Shown here: piece by piece, positions 16,041 to 25,241 of the stretch | Position numbering within the stretch: position 1 is the first letter of the stretch | How the letters are laid out: each line of letters starts with the position of its first letter | Source of the DNA: Sphingobium sp. Cam5-1 | GTDB taxonomy: Bacteria; Pseudomonadota; Alphaproteobacteria; Sphingomonadales; Sphingomonadaceae | Direction of reading: 5' to 3' | DNA: 64,000 nt | Assembly: GCF_015693305.1 (NCBI RefSeq) | Contig: NZ_CP065138.1 | Location: 186,001-250,000, forward strand | Notes under the pieces: model-generated | Databases searched by the model: none | Told to the model about the DNA's origin: nothing | What the model saw: the letters and a program-made list of their open reading frames with translations, nothing else | Program-made: the position numbers and the translations under genes

Positions 16041-17636
16041 CTATTCCGAGACAATGCCGGGGTCGCGTTCCACGCCCATGGGCAGGCGCAGCATGAAACA
16101 GGCGCCCTGCTGATTATCTTCGCGGTCGGCAATGCTGATCTTGCCCTGATGCCCTTCCACGATAGACCGGGCGATGGCGAGGCCCAGGCCCGAATGCTTG
16201 CCGAAGCTCTCCATTTCCGGGCGAACGCTGTGAAAGCGGCGGAAGACATGCTCGCGCTGGGACTCGGGCACGCCGGGGCCTTCATCCTCGACGCTCACCA
16301 GCACTTCATGATCGGCGACGGTTGCGACGATCTGAACCAGCCCGCCGTCGGGTGAGAAGGAGATGGCGTTGTCGATCAGATTGTCGAGCACGCGGAGCAG
16401 GCGCTGCTCTTCGCCGAGCACGACGGCGACATCCTTGCGCGGGCGGGCGAAGGCGAGGCGGACGCCGCGCGGAACGCCCCGTGTCTCACGCGCGACCACC
16501 ATGCGCTCGATCAGCAGGCCGAGGTCGATTGGCTCGAAGCGCGTGCGCGACAGCTGGGCATCGATACGCGACGCTTCGGCAATGTCGGTGACGAGCCGGT
16601 CCAGTCGCCGCACGTCGTCCTGGGCAATCGCCATCAGCTGATCGCGCAGTTCCGGCTTGTCGATCCGTTCCAGCGCGTCGAGGGCGGAGCGGAGCGAGGC
16701 GATGGGGTTTTTCAGTTCATGGCTGACATCGGCGGCAAAGGCGTCGGTGGCATCGATCCGCTGGCGCAGCGCGTGGCTCATGTCGGAGAGCGCGCGAGCG
16801 AGCATGCCGATTTCGTCGCGTCGTTCGGGCAGGCGGGGCACGGTGACCTCCCGCGCGCGGCCCAGGCGGACTCGTACGGCGGCGCGGGCCAGGCGTTGCA
16901 GCGGCTGGACGATGGTCCGGGCGAGGAACAACGACAGCAGAACCGAAGCCAGCACGGCCGTGGCGATCACAATGCCCAGCCTAAGCCGTTCGGCGCGCAC
17001 CGTCCGGGTGATGTCCCGGGCATTTTCGGTCGCGAGGAGGCTGCCGCCGTCCTTCAAGCCCGTTGCGGCCGAGATCATGAAGGTGCGATCTGGCGCATAG
17101 CGGTTCATCGCCTGCGGCTGGCCTGTCTTGCGGGCGAGCAGCAGCTCCGGCCAGGCATCGGCGCGATCGATGGCAGGCTCTTCGAAATTGGGCGGTCGGT
17201 CGGCGAAGACGACGCGGTCCACCGCCTTGTCCAGAAAACGCGCGACATGGCGCCGCCACCCTTCTTCCGACGGCAGGGTTAGCCGATAACGAGGAGCATC
17301 CATCGCAAAGCTGTCGGCGATCAGCCGTCCGTCCGGGCCATAGCGGCGAACGCGATCGCGTGTCTGCCGGGCATAGGCGGCGATCAGCGCATTGTGCCGT
17401 TCGGCCGGTGCCGTCTCCAGGCCGATCGCCAGCAGCTTCAACTCGCGCGCGGACTGGTCGAGGCGCGCGTCCACGATGCGGGTGCGATAGCTGTCCAGAT
17501 AGAAGAAGCCGCCCGCCAGCAAAGCCAGCGCGAACACGTTGACCGCCAGGATGCGCGGCGTCAGGCTGATCCGGCCCGACCAACGCAACCCGCCGTCCCG
17601 CGGATCACTCTTCGGAGAATCGGTATCCGGCGCCAT
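16041..17636 (-). CDS. chvG: Envelope-stress sensor histidine kinase ChvG
   Basis: A transmembrane kinase paired with ChvI, which responds to acid and envelope stress in rhizobia. I take the start at 17636 ([14 protein letters not shown]), so it overlaps chvI by 32 bases; an upstream in-frame start would lie deep in chvI. In 531 residues, membrane segments are about 27-46 and 219-239, enclosing a periplasmic sensor domain. Then come a HAMP region, the phospho-acceptor His306 (DVSHELKNP), the N box DNLIDNAI (418-425), G1 DEGPGVPE (451-458) and G2 [10 protein letters not shown] (481-490). Genes encoding HprK and HPr lie directly downstream, as in other alphaproteobacteria. Confidence 0.93.
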   Translation of the reverse strand: MAPDTDSPKSDPRDGGLRWSGRISLTPRILAVNVFALALLAGGFFYLDSYRTRIVDARLDQSARELKLLAIGLETAPAERHNALIAAYARQTRDRVRRYGPDGRLIADSFAMDAPRYRLTLPSEEGWRRHVARFLDKAVDRVVFADRPPNFEEPAIDRADAWPELLLARKTGQPQAMNRYAPDRTFMISAATGLKDGGSLLATENARDITRTVRAERLRLGIVIATAVLASVLLSLFLARTIVQPLQRLARAAVRVRLGRAREVTVPRLPERRDEIGMLARALSDMSHALRQRIDATDAFAADVSHELKNPIASLRSALDALERIDKPELRDQLMAIAQDDVRRLDRLVTDIAEASRIDAQLSRTRFEPIDLGLLIERMVVARETRGVPRGVRLAFARPRKDVAVVLGEEQRLLRVLDNLIDNAISFSPDGGLVQIVATVADHEVLVSVEDEGPGVPESQREHVFRRFHSVRPEMESFGKHSGLGLAIARSIVEGHQGKISIADREDNQQGACFMLRLPMGVERDPGIVSE

Positions 17637-18309
17637 AGAGCGTATCGATTGCGTTGAATTCAGGATCGGCCTCGCGGAATTTGCGGCGGAGCCGCTTGAT
17701 GTGGCTGTCGATGGTGCGGTCGTCGACATAAACGTCATCCTGATACGCAGCATCCATCAACTGGTTGCGATTCTTGACGACGCCGGGGCGCGCCGCAAGC
17801 GTTTCGAGGATCAGGAATTCGGTAACGGTCAGCGTAACGTCCTGGCCCATCCATTTGACGCGATGGCGGGCGGGGTCCATTTCAAGCCGTCCGCGTATGA
17901 TCGGGTCGGCTGCGGGCTCGTCACTGGCGTCGGCCAACCGGCCCACCTCCGCCCGGCGCAGGATGGCGCGGATGCGGGCGATCAGCAGGCGCTGCGAAAA
18001 GGGCTTTGCGATATAATCGTCCGCGCCCATGGCAAGGCCAAGGGCTTCGTCCAGCTCATCGGTCTTGGATGTCAGGAAGATCACCGGCATCTGGCTTTTT
18101 TCACGCAGCCGCCGGAGCAGTTCCAGGCCGTCCATGCCCGGCATCTTGATGTCGAACACGGCAAGGTCGGCCGGATTGTCGAGCAGCGCCTTCAGCGCCG
18201 CCTCCGGGTCCGAATAGAGGCGCGTCAGAAAGCCTTCGGCCTGCAGCGCGATGGACACGGAAGTCAGGATATTCTTGTCATCATCCACAAGGGCGATGGT
18301 TGGAGTCAT
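17605..18309 (-). CDS. chvI: OmpR-family response regulator ChvI
   Basis: Partner of ChvG. A receiver domain (acidic pocket LVDDDKN, phospho-acceptor in [11 protein letters not shown] at about Asp53, Lys in YIAKPF) is followed by an OmpR winged helix ([17 protein letters not shown] and [18 protein letters not shown]). The length is 234 residues from the ATG at 18309, which has GGGAAGAAG just upstream; a TTG four codons earlier is a poorer choice. It is divergent from pckA. ChvI targets in rhizobia include pckA (family knowledge), but I did not identify a binding site here. Confidence 0.94.
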   Translation of the reverse strand: MTPTIALVDDDKNILTSVSIALQAEGFLTRLYSDPEAALKALLDNPADLAVFDIKMPGMDGLELLRRLREKSQMPVIFLTSKTDELDEALGLAMGADDYIAKPFSQRLLIARIRAILRRAEVGRLADASDEPAADPIIRGRLEMDPARHRVKWMGQDVTLTVTEFLILETLAARPGVVKNRNQLMDAAYQDDVYVDDRTIDSHIKRLRRKFREADPEFNAIDTLYGAGYRFSEE

Positions 18310-18595
18310 GCTTCTTCCCAAAGATCTTGGCCGCTCTGCTCAGGCCTTCTTGTCCAGCGTTAGACGATGCCCGTCCCGCTCGCAAGAAAGGGGTAGGCGG
18401 GCGATTATGCGGTTTTTGTCCCTTAATCTGGGACAAACGGCTTGCTGGCGGGATTTGACGCTGGGGGTGCAAAGGCTTATTGGGCCTCTCATCTGCAGGA
18501 ATGTCGCCGCCCACAAGGGAGAGCGGCGCTGGGAGCGGATCGGTCGCAAGCGTTCGTTGTTGGCGAGCCGGAGTAATCACATCAGGAGCTAAGGC

Positions 18596-20191
18596 GTGCA
18601 GGCCAAATCCTCAATCACCCTGGATCATCAGGGCATTTCCACGACCGCTGAACAACATTGGAATCTCGGCACCGCGCCGCTCGTCGAAGCCGCCATCGCC
18701 AATGGTGAGGGCATCCTGTCCAAGGACGGCCCGCTGGTCGTGAAGACCGGCAAGCACACCGGCCGTTCGGCCAACGACAAGTTCATCGTCAAGGACGCCG
18801 AGACCGAATCCACCGTATGGTGGGGCAAGACCAACGTTCCCATGACGCCGGAGCATTTCGCCGCGCTGAAGGAAGATTTCTTCAAGGCGCTGGGCGAGAA
18901 GGACAAGCTCTACGTCGCCGATCTGTTCGGCGGTTCGCAGCCTGAGCATCGCGTCAACGTCCGCGTCATCAACGAACTTGCCTGGCACAATCTGTTCATC
19001 CGCACGCTGCTGGTTCGTCCCGGCCACGAAGAACTGAGCGCCTTCGCGCCTGAATATACCATCATCGACCTGCCCACTTTCCAGGCTGATCCGGCCCGCC
19101 ATGGCTCGCGCAGCGAAACGGTGATCGCGGTCAATTTCACCGAAAAGCTGATCCTGATCGGCGGCACCAAATATGCTGGCGAAATGAAGAAGTCGGTCTT
19201 CGGCATCCTCAACTATCTGCTGCCGACCAAGGGCGTGATGCCCATGCACTGTTCGGCCAATATCGGCCCGGACGGCGACACGGCTGTCTTCTTCGGCCTG
19301 TCGGGCACCGGCAAGACGACGCTGTCGGCCGACGCCAGCCGCACGCTGATCGGCGATGATGAGCATGGCTGGTCGGACACGGCGGTCTTCAATTTCGAAG
19401 GCGGCTGCTATGCCAAGATGATCAACCTGTCGGCCGACGCCGAGCCGGAGATCTTCGCCACCACCAAGCGTTTCGGCACGGTGCTCGAAAATGTCGTGAT
19501 CCACGAGCATACGCGGGAAATCGACCTCGACGACAACAGCCTGGCCGAAAACAGCCGTGGTTCCTATCCGATCGACTTCATCCCGAATGCGTCGGAGAAG
19601 AATCTGGGTCCGGTGCCCAAGAACATCATCTTCCTGACCGCCGACGCCTATGGCGTTCTGCCGCCGATCGCGCGGTTGACCCCGGATCAGGCGATGTATC
19701 ACTTCCTGTCGGGCTACACCGCGCGCGTGGCGGGTACGGAAATCGGCGTGACCGAGCCTTCGGCGACCTTCTCCACCTGCTTTGGTGCGCCGTTCATGCC
19801 GCGTCACCCTTCGATCTACGGCAATCTGCTCAAGGACCGGATCAACAAGGGTGGCGTCACCTGCTGGCTGGTCAACACCGGCTGGACCGGCGGCAAATAT
19901 GGCGTTGGCAAGCGTATGCCGATCAAGGTGACGCGCGCCCTGCTGAACGCGGCGCTGGACGGCAGCCTCAATGATGTCGAGTTCCGGATCGATCCCAATT
20001 TCGGGTTTGAGGTGCCGGTCGCGGTGCCGGGCGTTGATGCGACCATTCTCGATCCGCGTGCGACATGGGCCGACAAGGCCGCCTATGACGAGACGGCGGG
20101 CAAGCTGGTGAAGCAGTTCGTCGATAATTTCGCCCAGTTCGAAGATCATGTCGATGCTTCGGTACGGCAGGCTGCGCTGACGGCGGCCTGA
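18596..20191 (+). CDS. pckA: Phosphoenolpyruvate carboxykinase (ATP)
   Basis: Decarboxylates oxaloacetate to PEP, the first step of gluconeogenesis. In 531 residues the P-loop GLSGTGKTT is at 234-242 and the metal/nucleotide motif DDEHGW at 254-259; the substrate-binding [12 protein letters not shown] and the [14 protein letters not shown] loop are also present. The start is GTG with AGGAG seven bases upstream. The leader between chvI and pckA holds the promoters of both. A strong terminator follows at 20221-20253. Confidence 0.97.
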   Translation: MQAKSSITLDHQGISTTAEQHWNLGTAPLVEAAIANGEGILSKDGPLVVKTGKHTGRSANDKFIVKDAETESTVWWGKTNVPMTPEHFAALKEDFFKALGEKDKLYVADLFGGSQPEHRVNVRVINELAWHNLFIRTLLVRPGHEELSAFAPEYTIIDLPTFQADPARHGSRSETVIAVNFTEKLILIGGTKYAGEMKKSVFGILNYLLPTKGVMPMHCSANIGPDGDTAVFFGLSGTGKTTLSADASRTLIGDDEHGWSDTAVFNFEGGCYAKMINLSADAEPEIFATTKRFGTVLENVVIHEHTREIDLDDNSLAENSRGSYPIDFIPNASEKNLGPVPKNIIFLTADAYGVLPPIARLTPDQAMYHFLSGYTARVAGTEIGVTEPSATFSTCFGAPFMPRHPSIYGNLLKDRINKGGVTCWLVNTGWTGGKYGVGKRMPIKVTRALLNAALDGSLNDVEFRIDPNFGFEVPVAVPGVDATILDPRATWADKAAYDETAGKLVKQFVDNFAQFEDHVDASVRQAALTAA

Positions 20192-20220
20192 CAGGCGGGG
20201 CTGCCCGCTTCCAAAGGTTG

Positions 20221-20253
20221 AAAAGAGCCGGGGGCAATGCTTCCGGCTCTTTT
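20221..20253 (+). terminator. Intrinsic terminator of pckA
   Basis: An 11-bp perfect stem (AAAAGAGCCGG with CCGGCTCTTTT) with a loop of 11 bases, followed by TGCTTTC; the T-rich 3' arm fits a rho-independent terminator. Confidence 0.88.
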
Positions 20254-20311
20254 GCTTTCGGGCGGCGGCATGCGGTGCTATTCTGGTGCCCAATATAACG
20301 GGATTAAGGCG

Positions 20312-20623
20312 ATGTTTGACCAACTGATAAACAGCGTGGGCGGATTGGAAGCAGTGGCGGCGAAGCTGGGGCTTTCGGCCGAGCAGATGCAGGCGCTGAT
20401 GACCGAGATTGGCGGCAAGATCGCTGCTGGCGAAACCGATGTCGCGGCGCTCGCCACCACTGCGGCGGAACATGGCGTGTCGGCGGACAAGTTGCAGGAA
20501 CTGTTCGCGCAGTTCGGCGGCCCCGAGGCGATTCTGGGCAAGCTGGGCGGCCTGTTCGACAGCGATGGCGACGGCAGCCCGATCGGCGAACTCAGCAGGC
20601 TGGCCAAGGGGCTGTTCGGCTGA
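20312..20623 (+). CDS. Small helical protein of unknown function
   Basis: About 103 residues from the ATG at 20312 (MFDQLINSVGGLEAVAAKLG). Upstream in-frame ATGs fall in the pckA terminator region and are unlikely. The N-terminal half resembles a short alpha-helical repeat (GLEAVAAKLGLSAEQMQALM, then HGVSADKLQELFAQFGG), the kind found in YidB/DUF937-like proteins. A DSDGDGS segment near residues 86-92 could bind Ca2+, followed by a short hydrophobic end. There is no signal peptide. I do not recognise a specific family. Confidence 0.6.
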   Translation: MFDQLINSVGGLEAVAAKLGLSAEQMQALMTEIGGKIAAGETDVAALATTAAEHGVSADKLQELFAQFGGPEAILGKLGGLFDSDGDGSPIGELSRLAKGLFG

Positions 20624-20796
20624 AAATCCGGCTGAAGCTGGCGGGGGATGATCGTCAGCTATCGGCCATGAAAGTTTTTTCACCTTGCCTTAACGGGGCC
20701 GAAAAGGCATTCGCGCCGCCATCACTTATTGCGAAAGCCACGCAACTGGCGTCCTGACCGGGCGTTGGCCAAGTGGATTTGGCAGGAGACAAGGTT

Positions 20797-21612
20797 TTGA
20801 GCGACGTGACGATCGAAAAGCCGGTACTGGAGCCGACCGGCGCCCTGACTGTCGAAACCGTGCTGTCGGTGCGGCATTGGAACGAGCATCTGTTCAGCTT
20901 CCGCATCAGCCGCCCGGCAAGCTTCCGCTTCCGCTCGGGCGAGTTCGTGATGATCGGGCTGCAGGGCGACAATGGCAAGCCGCTGCTGCGCGCTTACTCC
21001 GTGGCCAGCCCGGCCTGGGACGAGGAACTGGAATTCCTGTCGATCAAGGTGCAGGACGGGCCGCTGACCTCCAAGTTGCAGCTGATCCAGCCGGGGGACC
21101 AGATCTATCTCGGCCGCAAGCCAACCGGCACGCTGGTGACCGACGCGCTGTTGCCGGGCAAGCGGCTGTTCATGCTGTCGACCGGGACGGGGCTTGCGCC
21201 TTTCCTCAGCCTGGCGCGCGATCCGGACGTTTATGAGTTTTACGAAGAGGTCGTCGTCGTCCATTCGGTGCGCCGGGTCAGCGACCTTGCCTTCCATGAC
21301 GAGCTGACGGCCAAACTCGCGGAAGACCCGTTGGTGTCGGAGCAGGCCGCTAACCAGTTCCATTATGTGCCGACCGTCACGCGCGAACCATTCCGCAACA
21401 ATGTGCGCATCGACAAGCTGGTCGAGAGCGGGGCGCTGTTCGAAGGCATCTCGGGCGACAAGAAGTTCAACCCCGAAACTGACCGCGTGATGATGTGCGG
21501 CAGCATGGAGATGATCAAGCAGTTCGCGGCGTTCTTTGAGGGTGAGGGCTTTGTCGAGGGTTCCAATGCGGCACCGGGGGCTTTCGTGATTGAGCGCGCC
21601 TTCGTCGGTTGA
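20797..21612 (+). CDS. fpr: Ferredoxin-NADP+ reductase
   Basis: An FAD enzyme moving electrons between NADPH and ferredoxin or flavodoxin, often under oxidative stress. In 271 residues the FAD site is RAYSVASP. The NADP(H) side is visible in MLSTGTGLAPFLSLARDPD, and the C-terminus MMCGSMEMIKQF then FVIERAFVG is typical of the Fpr family. The best start is TTG at 20797, with AGGAG eight bases upstream; a GTG eight codons earlier has no such site. It stands alone on the plus strand. Confidence 0.93.
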   Translation: MSDVTIEKPVLEPTGALTVETVLSVRHWNEHLFSFRISRPASFRFRSGEFVMIGLQGDNGKPLLRAYSVASPAWDEELEFLSIKVQDGPLTSKLQLIQPGDQIYLGRKPTGTLVTDALLPGKRLFMLSTGTGLAPFLSLARDPDVYEFYEEVVVVHSVRRVSDLAFHDELTAKLAEDPLVSEQAANQFHYVPTVTREPFRNNVRIDKLVESGALFEGISGDKKFNPETDRVMMCGSMEMIKQFAAFFEGEGFVEGSNAAPGAFVIERAFVG

Positions 21613-21715
21613 TCTGGCGGAGAGTGTCGAAGAAGAGGGGCTGGCGGCGACGCTGGCCCTTTTTGTTTGGATATGGGCGAACCTCTGCGCAGGGCCATTT
21701 TTAATCACTACACTT

Positions 21716-21799
21716 CCGTCATCCCACCGAAAGCTGGGATCTCGTGAGGCTAGGCCGAGCGCCATCGACTGAGATGCCAGCTTCCGCTGGCTTGACGGG
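21716..21799. repeat. Family A palindromic repeat
   Basis: Ends CCGTCATCCCACC and CTGGCTTGACGG, inner arms GCTGGGATCTCG and GAGATGCCAGC, with a central spacer. It is degenerate at several positions compared with the copy at 7590. Confidence 0.85.
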
Positions 21800-21904
21800 A
21801 TGGGAGTGTCGGCTAACGACCACTTATGGTCATTCCAAATCCCTGCGCGAAGCGTGGGGAGGATAAATGTCCGCCCCACCCGTTCACATTACCTTCCCGA
21901 TTAT

Positions 21905-22016
21905 AGGAGGGCTAGGGCAGGGCGCGAGCGGAGCGATCTTCTGGGTTATGCCTCACATAACAAGGCAGATGTTGCGCCAGCCCACCCCCTAACCCCCTCC
22001 CGCTTGCGGGAGGGGG
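21905..22016. repeat. Family B palindromic repeat, left half decayed
   Basis: The right half is intact: GCCCACCCCCTAACC then CCCTCCCGCTTGCGGGAGGG. The left half (GGAGGGCTAGGGCAGGGC) is degenerate. The interior keeps GCGCGAGCGGAGCG and TTGCGCCAGCCCACC, as in the copy at 24374-24520. Confidence 0.8.
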
Positions 22017-22033
22017 AATCGCCGTCACCAGCC

Positions 22034-22477
22034 TCAGGCCAATTCCACCTGTAGCACCGAAGCCTCCGCTCCAACCACGCGTACCCGGGCCCCCGCTGGC
22101 GCGTCGGGGCCTCGGCAGGACCAGACACTGTCGCCGACTTTCACGCGGCCCCGGCCTGCTTCGATGGCTTCGACCACCAGCACGATTTCGCCAATGAGCC
22201 TCGCCGTCCGATCATTGAGCAGCGGGTCCTGCGAATCTACCGGATTGGCGGCATACCAGCGACGGCCGCCCCAGACCGATACCAGGCAAAGCAGGGCGAA
22301 GATCAGCAATTGCACCGGCACGGACACCGGCAGCAGCAGCGCGATCAGCCCCGTCACCGCCGCCGCCAGCGCGACCCAGATCAGGAACACGCCGGGGATC
22401 ATCACTTCGGCGACTCCGAGCAGGGCGGCGAAGACCAGCCAGCCCCAATGATCGTCCAGCATGCTGAGCCAGTCCAT
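22034..22477 (-). CDS. NfeD-family membrane protein
   Basis: 147 residues. Two or three hydrophobic segments (about 12-70) are followed by a beta-barrel OB-like domain (IGEIVLVVEAIEAGRGRVKV, then GDSVWSCRGPDAPAGARVRV). This is the short NfeD form without the N-terminal protease. Partner NfeD proteins act with SPFH proteins, and the gene begins at the stop of the SPFH gene upstream (overlap at 22477), so the pair is an operon. Confidence 0.88.
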   Translation of the reverse strand: MDWLSMLDDHWGWLVFAALLGVAEVMIPGVFLIWVALAAAVTGLIALLLPVSVPVQLLIFALLCLVSVWGGRRWYAANPVDSQDPLLNDRTARLIGEIVLVVEAIEAGRGRVKVGDSVWSCRGPDAPAGARVRVVGAEASVLQVELA

Positions 22478-23448
22478 CAGCTCTGACCCTGCGCGAAGGG
22501 GCTGCGGCGGGGCGGAGCAGGGGGCGAGGTCGGTGCGCCGTCACCGCCCAGCGCTTCCTTGGCGAGCGCGCCAATGCCGCCCAGCGTGCCGATGAGCTGC
22601 GTCGCCTCGACCGGGAACAGGATGGTCTTGGCATTGGGCGAGGTGGCGAACTGGCTCACCGCCTCGACATATTTCTGGGCGACGAAATAGTTGATCGCCT
22701 GTGCGTTGCCCGACGCGATGGCTTCGGACACCATCTGCGTCGCCTTGGCCTCCGCCTCGGCCTCGCGTTCGCGCGCTTCGGCGTCGCGGAAGGCGGCTTC
22801 GCGGCGGCCTTCGGCTTCCAGGATCTGGCTTTGCTTCTGCCCCTCGGCTTTCAGGATTTCAGAAGCGCGCAAGCCTTCGGATTCCAGGATCAGGGCTCGC
22901 TTTTCGCGTTCGGCCTTCATCTGGCGGCCCATGGCGTTGACGATGTCGGCGGGCGGGCGGATGTCCTTCAGCTCCACGCGCGTGATCTTGATGCCCCAGG
23001 CGTTGGTCGCATGATCGACCACAGAGAGCAGGCGGGCGTTGATTTCGTCGCGCTTGGACAGGGTTTCGTCGAGGTCCATCGATCCCATGACGGTGCGCAG
23101 GTTGGTGGTCGCCAGCTGCATGATCGCGACGTACAGCTCCGACACTTCATAGGCGGCCTTGGCGGCGTCGAGCACCTGAAAGAAGACGACGCCGTCTACC
23201 GACACCATGGCGTTATCCTTGGTGATGATCTCCTGCCCCGGAATATCGACCACCTGCTCCATCATGTTGATCTTGCGCCCGACGGCGTAGAAAAAGGCGG
23301 GGTAGAAATTGAGGCCGGGGCGCGCGACTTCGGTGAAACGACCGAAGCGTTCTATGGTATATTGATAGCCCTGACGCACCACCTTGACGCTCACGGCAAG
23401 ATAGAAGAGCACCAGGAAAGTCACCGTTAGCGCGAAGGTCGTCAGCAT
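22477..23448 (-). CDS. qmcA: SPFH/stomatin-like membrane protein (QmcA type)
   Basis: 323 residues. One N-terminal membrane anchor (3-23), the SPFH domain (VRQGYQYTIERFGRFTEVAR to about 190), a coiled-coil rich in Glu/Ala/Lys (ESEGLRASEILKAEGQ), and a C-terminal Pro/Ser/Arg tail. It assembles large oligomers at the inner membrane, possibly organising membrane microdomains or protease complexes. The NfeD gene overlaps it, which is the usual pairing. It is divergent from the next plus-strand gene. Confidence 0.9.
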   Translation of the reverse strand: MLTTFALTVTFLVLFYLAVSVKVVRQGYQYTIERFGRFTEVARPGLNFYPAFFYAVGRKINMMEQVVDIPGQEIITKDNAMVSVDGVVFFQVLDAAKAAYEVSELYVAIMQLATTNLRTVMGSMDLDETLSKRDEINARLLSVVDHATNAWGIKITRVELKDIRPPADIVNAMGRQMKAEREKRALILESEGLRASEILKAEGQKQSQILEAEGRREAAFRDAEAREREAEAEAKATQMVSEAIASGNAQAINYFVAQKYVEAVSQFATSPNAKTILFPVEATQLIGTLGGIGALAKEALGGDGAPTSPPAPPRRSPFAQGQS

Positions 23449-23546
23449 CTTTTTCCCCCTTAAGAAGCGCTTGACTATGACGCGGATTCGTTAACGGGGA
23501 AAGTCAAACCGTCACGCCGCCGCCCAGCCCGAAAAGGAGACCTGCC

Positions 23547-24362
23547 ATGTTGCTGCGCCACGCCCGATCGCTGCTGTTCCTGCCTGCGTCGAACAAGCGC
23601 GCCATTGCCAAGGTGCGTACGCTTTCCTGCGACATGGTCATGCTGGACCTGGAAGATGCCGTGCCCGACGACCGTAAAGAAGAGGCGCGTGCCAACGCGG
23701 TCGAAGCCGCCGCCGAAGGCTTTGGTAAACGGCTGTGCGCCGTGCGGATCAATGCCGAAGGGACGCCGTGGCACGGCCCGGAAATGATCGCGGTCAAGCG
23801 TTCCGCCGCCAACTATGTCATCCTGCCCAAGGTCGAAAGCGGCAAGCAGGTGCGCGACGTGTTCAGCGTCTGCCAGAAGCCGGTCATCGCCATGATCGAG
23901 AGCGCGGCTGGCGTTCTTGCCGCCACGTCGATCGCGGCGGAAGAGGGCACCGCGGGGCTGTTCATGGGCACCAATGATCTGCGACAGGACCTTGGCATTC
24001 CTCCTTCGGCGGGTCGGGAAGGGCTGAGCTTCGCCTTGCAGTCCGTGATCCTGAGCGCGCGGGCGGCGCGGATCGCGGTATTCGATGGCGTGTTCAACCG
24101 GCTGGACGATGAAGCGGGTTTCGAAGCGGAATGCGCCGCCGGGCACGCCCTAGGTTTTGACGGCAAGACGCTGATCCACCCGAGCCAGGTGCCGGTCGCC
24201 AACCAGGTGTTCGGGCCGGATGCGCAGGCGGTGGCTGACGCACGGCGCTTGATCGAGGCGGCGACGGGCGGGGCTGAGCGGTTTGAGGGGCGCATGATCG
24301 AGGGGATGCATGTTGAGGAGGCACGGGCGCTTATTGCTCGGGCTGAGGCGGTGATGGGTTGA
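23547..24362 (+). CDS. HpcH/HpaI-family CoA ester lyase (citrate lyase beta-like)
   Basis: 271 residues of TIM-barrel. Hallmarks are RSLLFLPASNKRAIAKV at the start, the metal-binding DLEDAVP and the catalytic MIESAAGV and GTNDLRQDLG motifs, with a C-terminal GKTLIHPSQVPVANQVF that reaches into the active site. Members cleave or hydrolyse malyl-CoA, citramalyl-CoA or beta-methylmalyl-CoA. Which substrate applies is not clear from sequence, and no glyoxylate-cycle or citramalate genes are adjacent. Confidence 0.87.
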   Translation: MLLRHARSLLFLPASNKRAIAKVRTLSCDMVMLDLEDAVPDDRKEEARANAVEAAAEGFGKRLCAVRINAEGTPWHGPEMIAVKRSAANYVILPKVESGKQVRDVFSVCQKPVIAMIESAAGVLAATSIAAEEGTAGLFMGTNDLRQDLGIPPSAGREGLSFALQSVILSARAARIAVFDGVFNRLDDEAGFEAECAAGHALGFDGKTLIHPSQVPVANQVFGPDAQAVADARRLIEAATGGAERFEGRMIEGMHVEEARALIARAEAVMG

Positions 24363-24373
24363 GTCATCTTGTT

Positions 24374-24520
24374 CCCCTCCCGCAGGCGGGAGGGGTTAGG
24401 GGTGGGCGCGAGCGAAGCGAGCTTTGGAGCTTACCTCAAAATGTAAATCTGGCATTGCGCAGGCCCACCCCCGGCCCTTCAAACGAGTCACGTGCCTCGT
24501 TTGAACGCCTGCGGGAGGGG
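24374..24520. repeat. Family B palindromic repeat with nested CACGTG hairpin
   Basis: Left arm CCCCTCCCGC with GCGGGAGGGG, then GTTAGGGGTGGGC; right arm GCCCACCCCCGGCCC and CGCCTGCGGGAGGGG. The unique interior holds GCGAGCGAAGCGAGC. In the right arm the expected CCCCTCCC is replaced by a hairpin at 24478-24505. It fills the gap between the lyase and the convergent lipoprotein. Confidence 0.9.
24478..24505. repeat. Small CACGTG-core hairpin, copy 2
   Basis: Arms TTCAAAC and GTTTGAA around the invariant core GAGTCACGTGCCTC (24485-24498). It is inserted in the tip of the right arm of the family B repeat. Confidence 0.88.
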
Positions 24521-24533
24521 AGATGACGTCCCT

Positions 24534-25154
24534 TTATCGCTCCGCCGCGTTGGCCGCCTCGCCCGCCTCTACGGGCTCCGCTGCCCCCTTCGCCGCAAAA
24601 ACACGCAAGCTATCCAGCACCTTCTTTGCGATCGGCTGATATTGTTCGCTCAGCATCTCCGGGTAAACGAAGGTGGCGGTGACAATCCCCCCGTCCGGCT
24701 GGCGGAGCAGGCGGACGGCGACATTGTTACCCTCTCCATCATTGGCCGTACCGCGATATTCATTGTCGCCGATAAAGTCGCCGTCGACGCCTTCCGAACC
24801 GCTGCTCATCGACTGGACGACCTGCTGGAGCGTCTGCTGCTCTCCGCTGCGCTGCCAGAAGACGCGGACGTCCGCGCCTGCGCCGGGGTCCTGAAAGACC
24901 GTGCCATCCGGCGTGCTCGCGGCGGCATCCTGTTCCCAGCCTTCGGGGAAGCTGACCGAAAAGCCGCGATCGCTATTCACATAATTGCGGTTCTCGGCAG
25001 CCTCCGCCTTGCTTTCCGCGAGTGCCTTTGCCGTGGCGGCGTTGGCGGCGGCGGCCAGTTCCTCCTGGCTCGGCATATCCTCCACCGGCTCGGCGCGTCC
25101 GCAGGCGGCCAGCAGGAGGACGGAAAGGAGGGCGGCTAGGCTGAGCTTTTTCAT
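24534..25154 (-). CDS. Predicted lipoprotein, function unknown
   Basis: 206 residues from the ATG at 25154 (MKKLSLAALLSVLLLAACGR). The lipobox LAAC puts the acylated Cys at residue 18, so the protein is anchored to the outer membrane or the periplasmic face. A Glu/Ala-rich spacer (SQEELAAAANAATAKALAES) precedes a beta-rich domain with SDRGFSVSFPEGWEQ and DVRVFWQRSGEQQ. No enzyme motif is apparent. It is convergent with the lyase, and a sigma-54 activator gene lies upstream on the same strand. Confidence 0.75.
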   Translation of the reverse strand: MKKLSLAALLSVLLLAACGRAEPVEDMPSQEELAAAANAATAKALAESKAEAAENRNYVNSDRGFSVSFPEGWEQDAAASTPDGTVFQDPGAGADVRVFWQRSGEQQTLQQVVQSMSSGSEGVDGDFIGDNEYRGTANDGEGNNVAVRLLRQPDGGIVTATFVYPEMLSEQYQPIAKKVLDSLRVFAAKGAAEPVEAGEAANAAER

Positions 25155-25241
25155 GCCCTGTCCAAAGCATAGGCGGCCCGACATTTCAACGTCGCAACGA
25201 TGTCGAGCGGCGGATGAGCGCTGCGCCGCGACGGGCGCGGT

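Larger units (their letters stand above)
21613..22033. other. 421-bp intergenic stretch made mostly of two palindromic repeats
   Basis: It contains a family A repeat (21716-21799), about 100 bases of undistinguished sequence and a family B repeat (21905-22016) reaching almost to the end of the convergent nfeD gene. No ORF in it has a plausible start or family match. Confidence 0.75.

Noticed and set aside
18611..20683. A 690-codon open frame on the minus strand across pckA
   Set aside because: It mirrors the pckA codon pattern and has no domain, ribosome-binding site or conserved motif; GC-rich coding DNA often leaves the opposite frame open.
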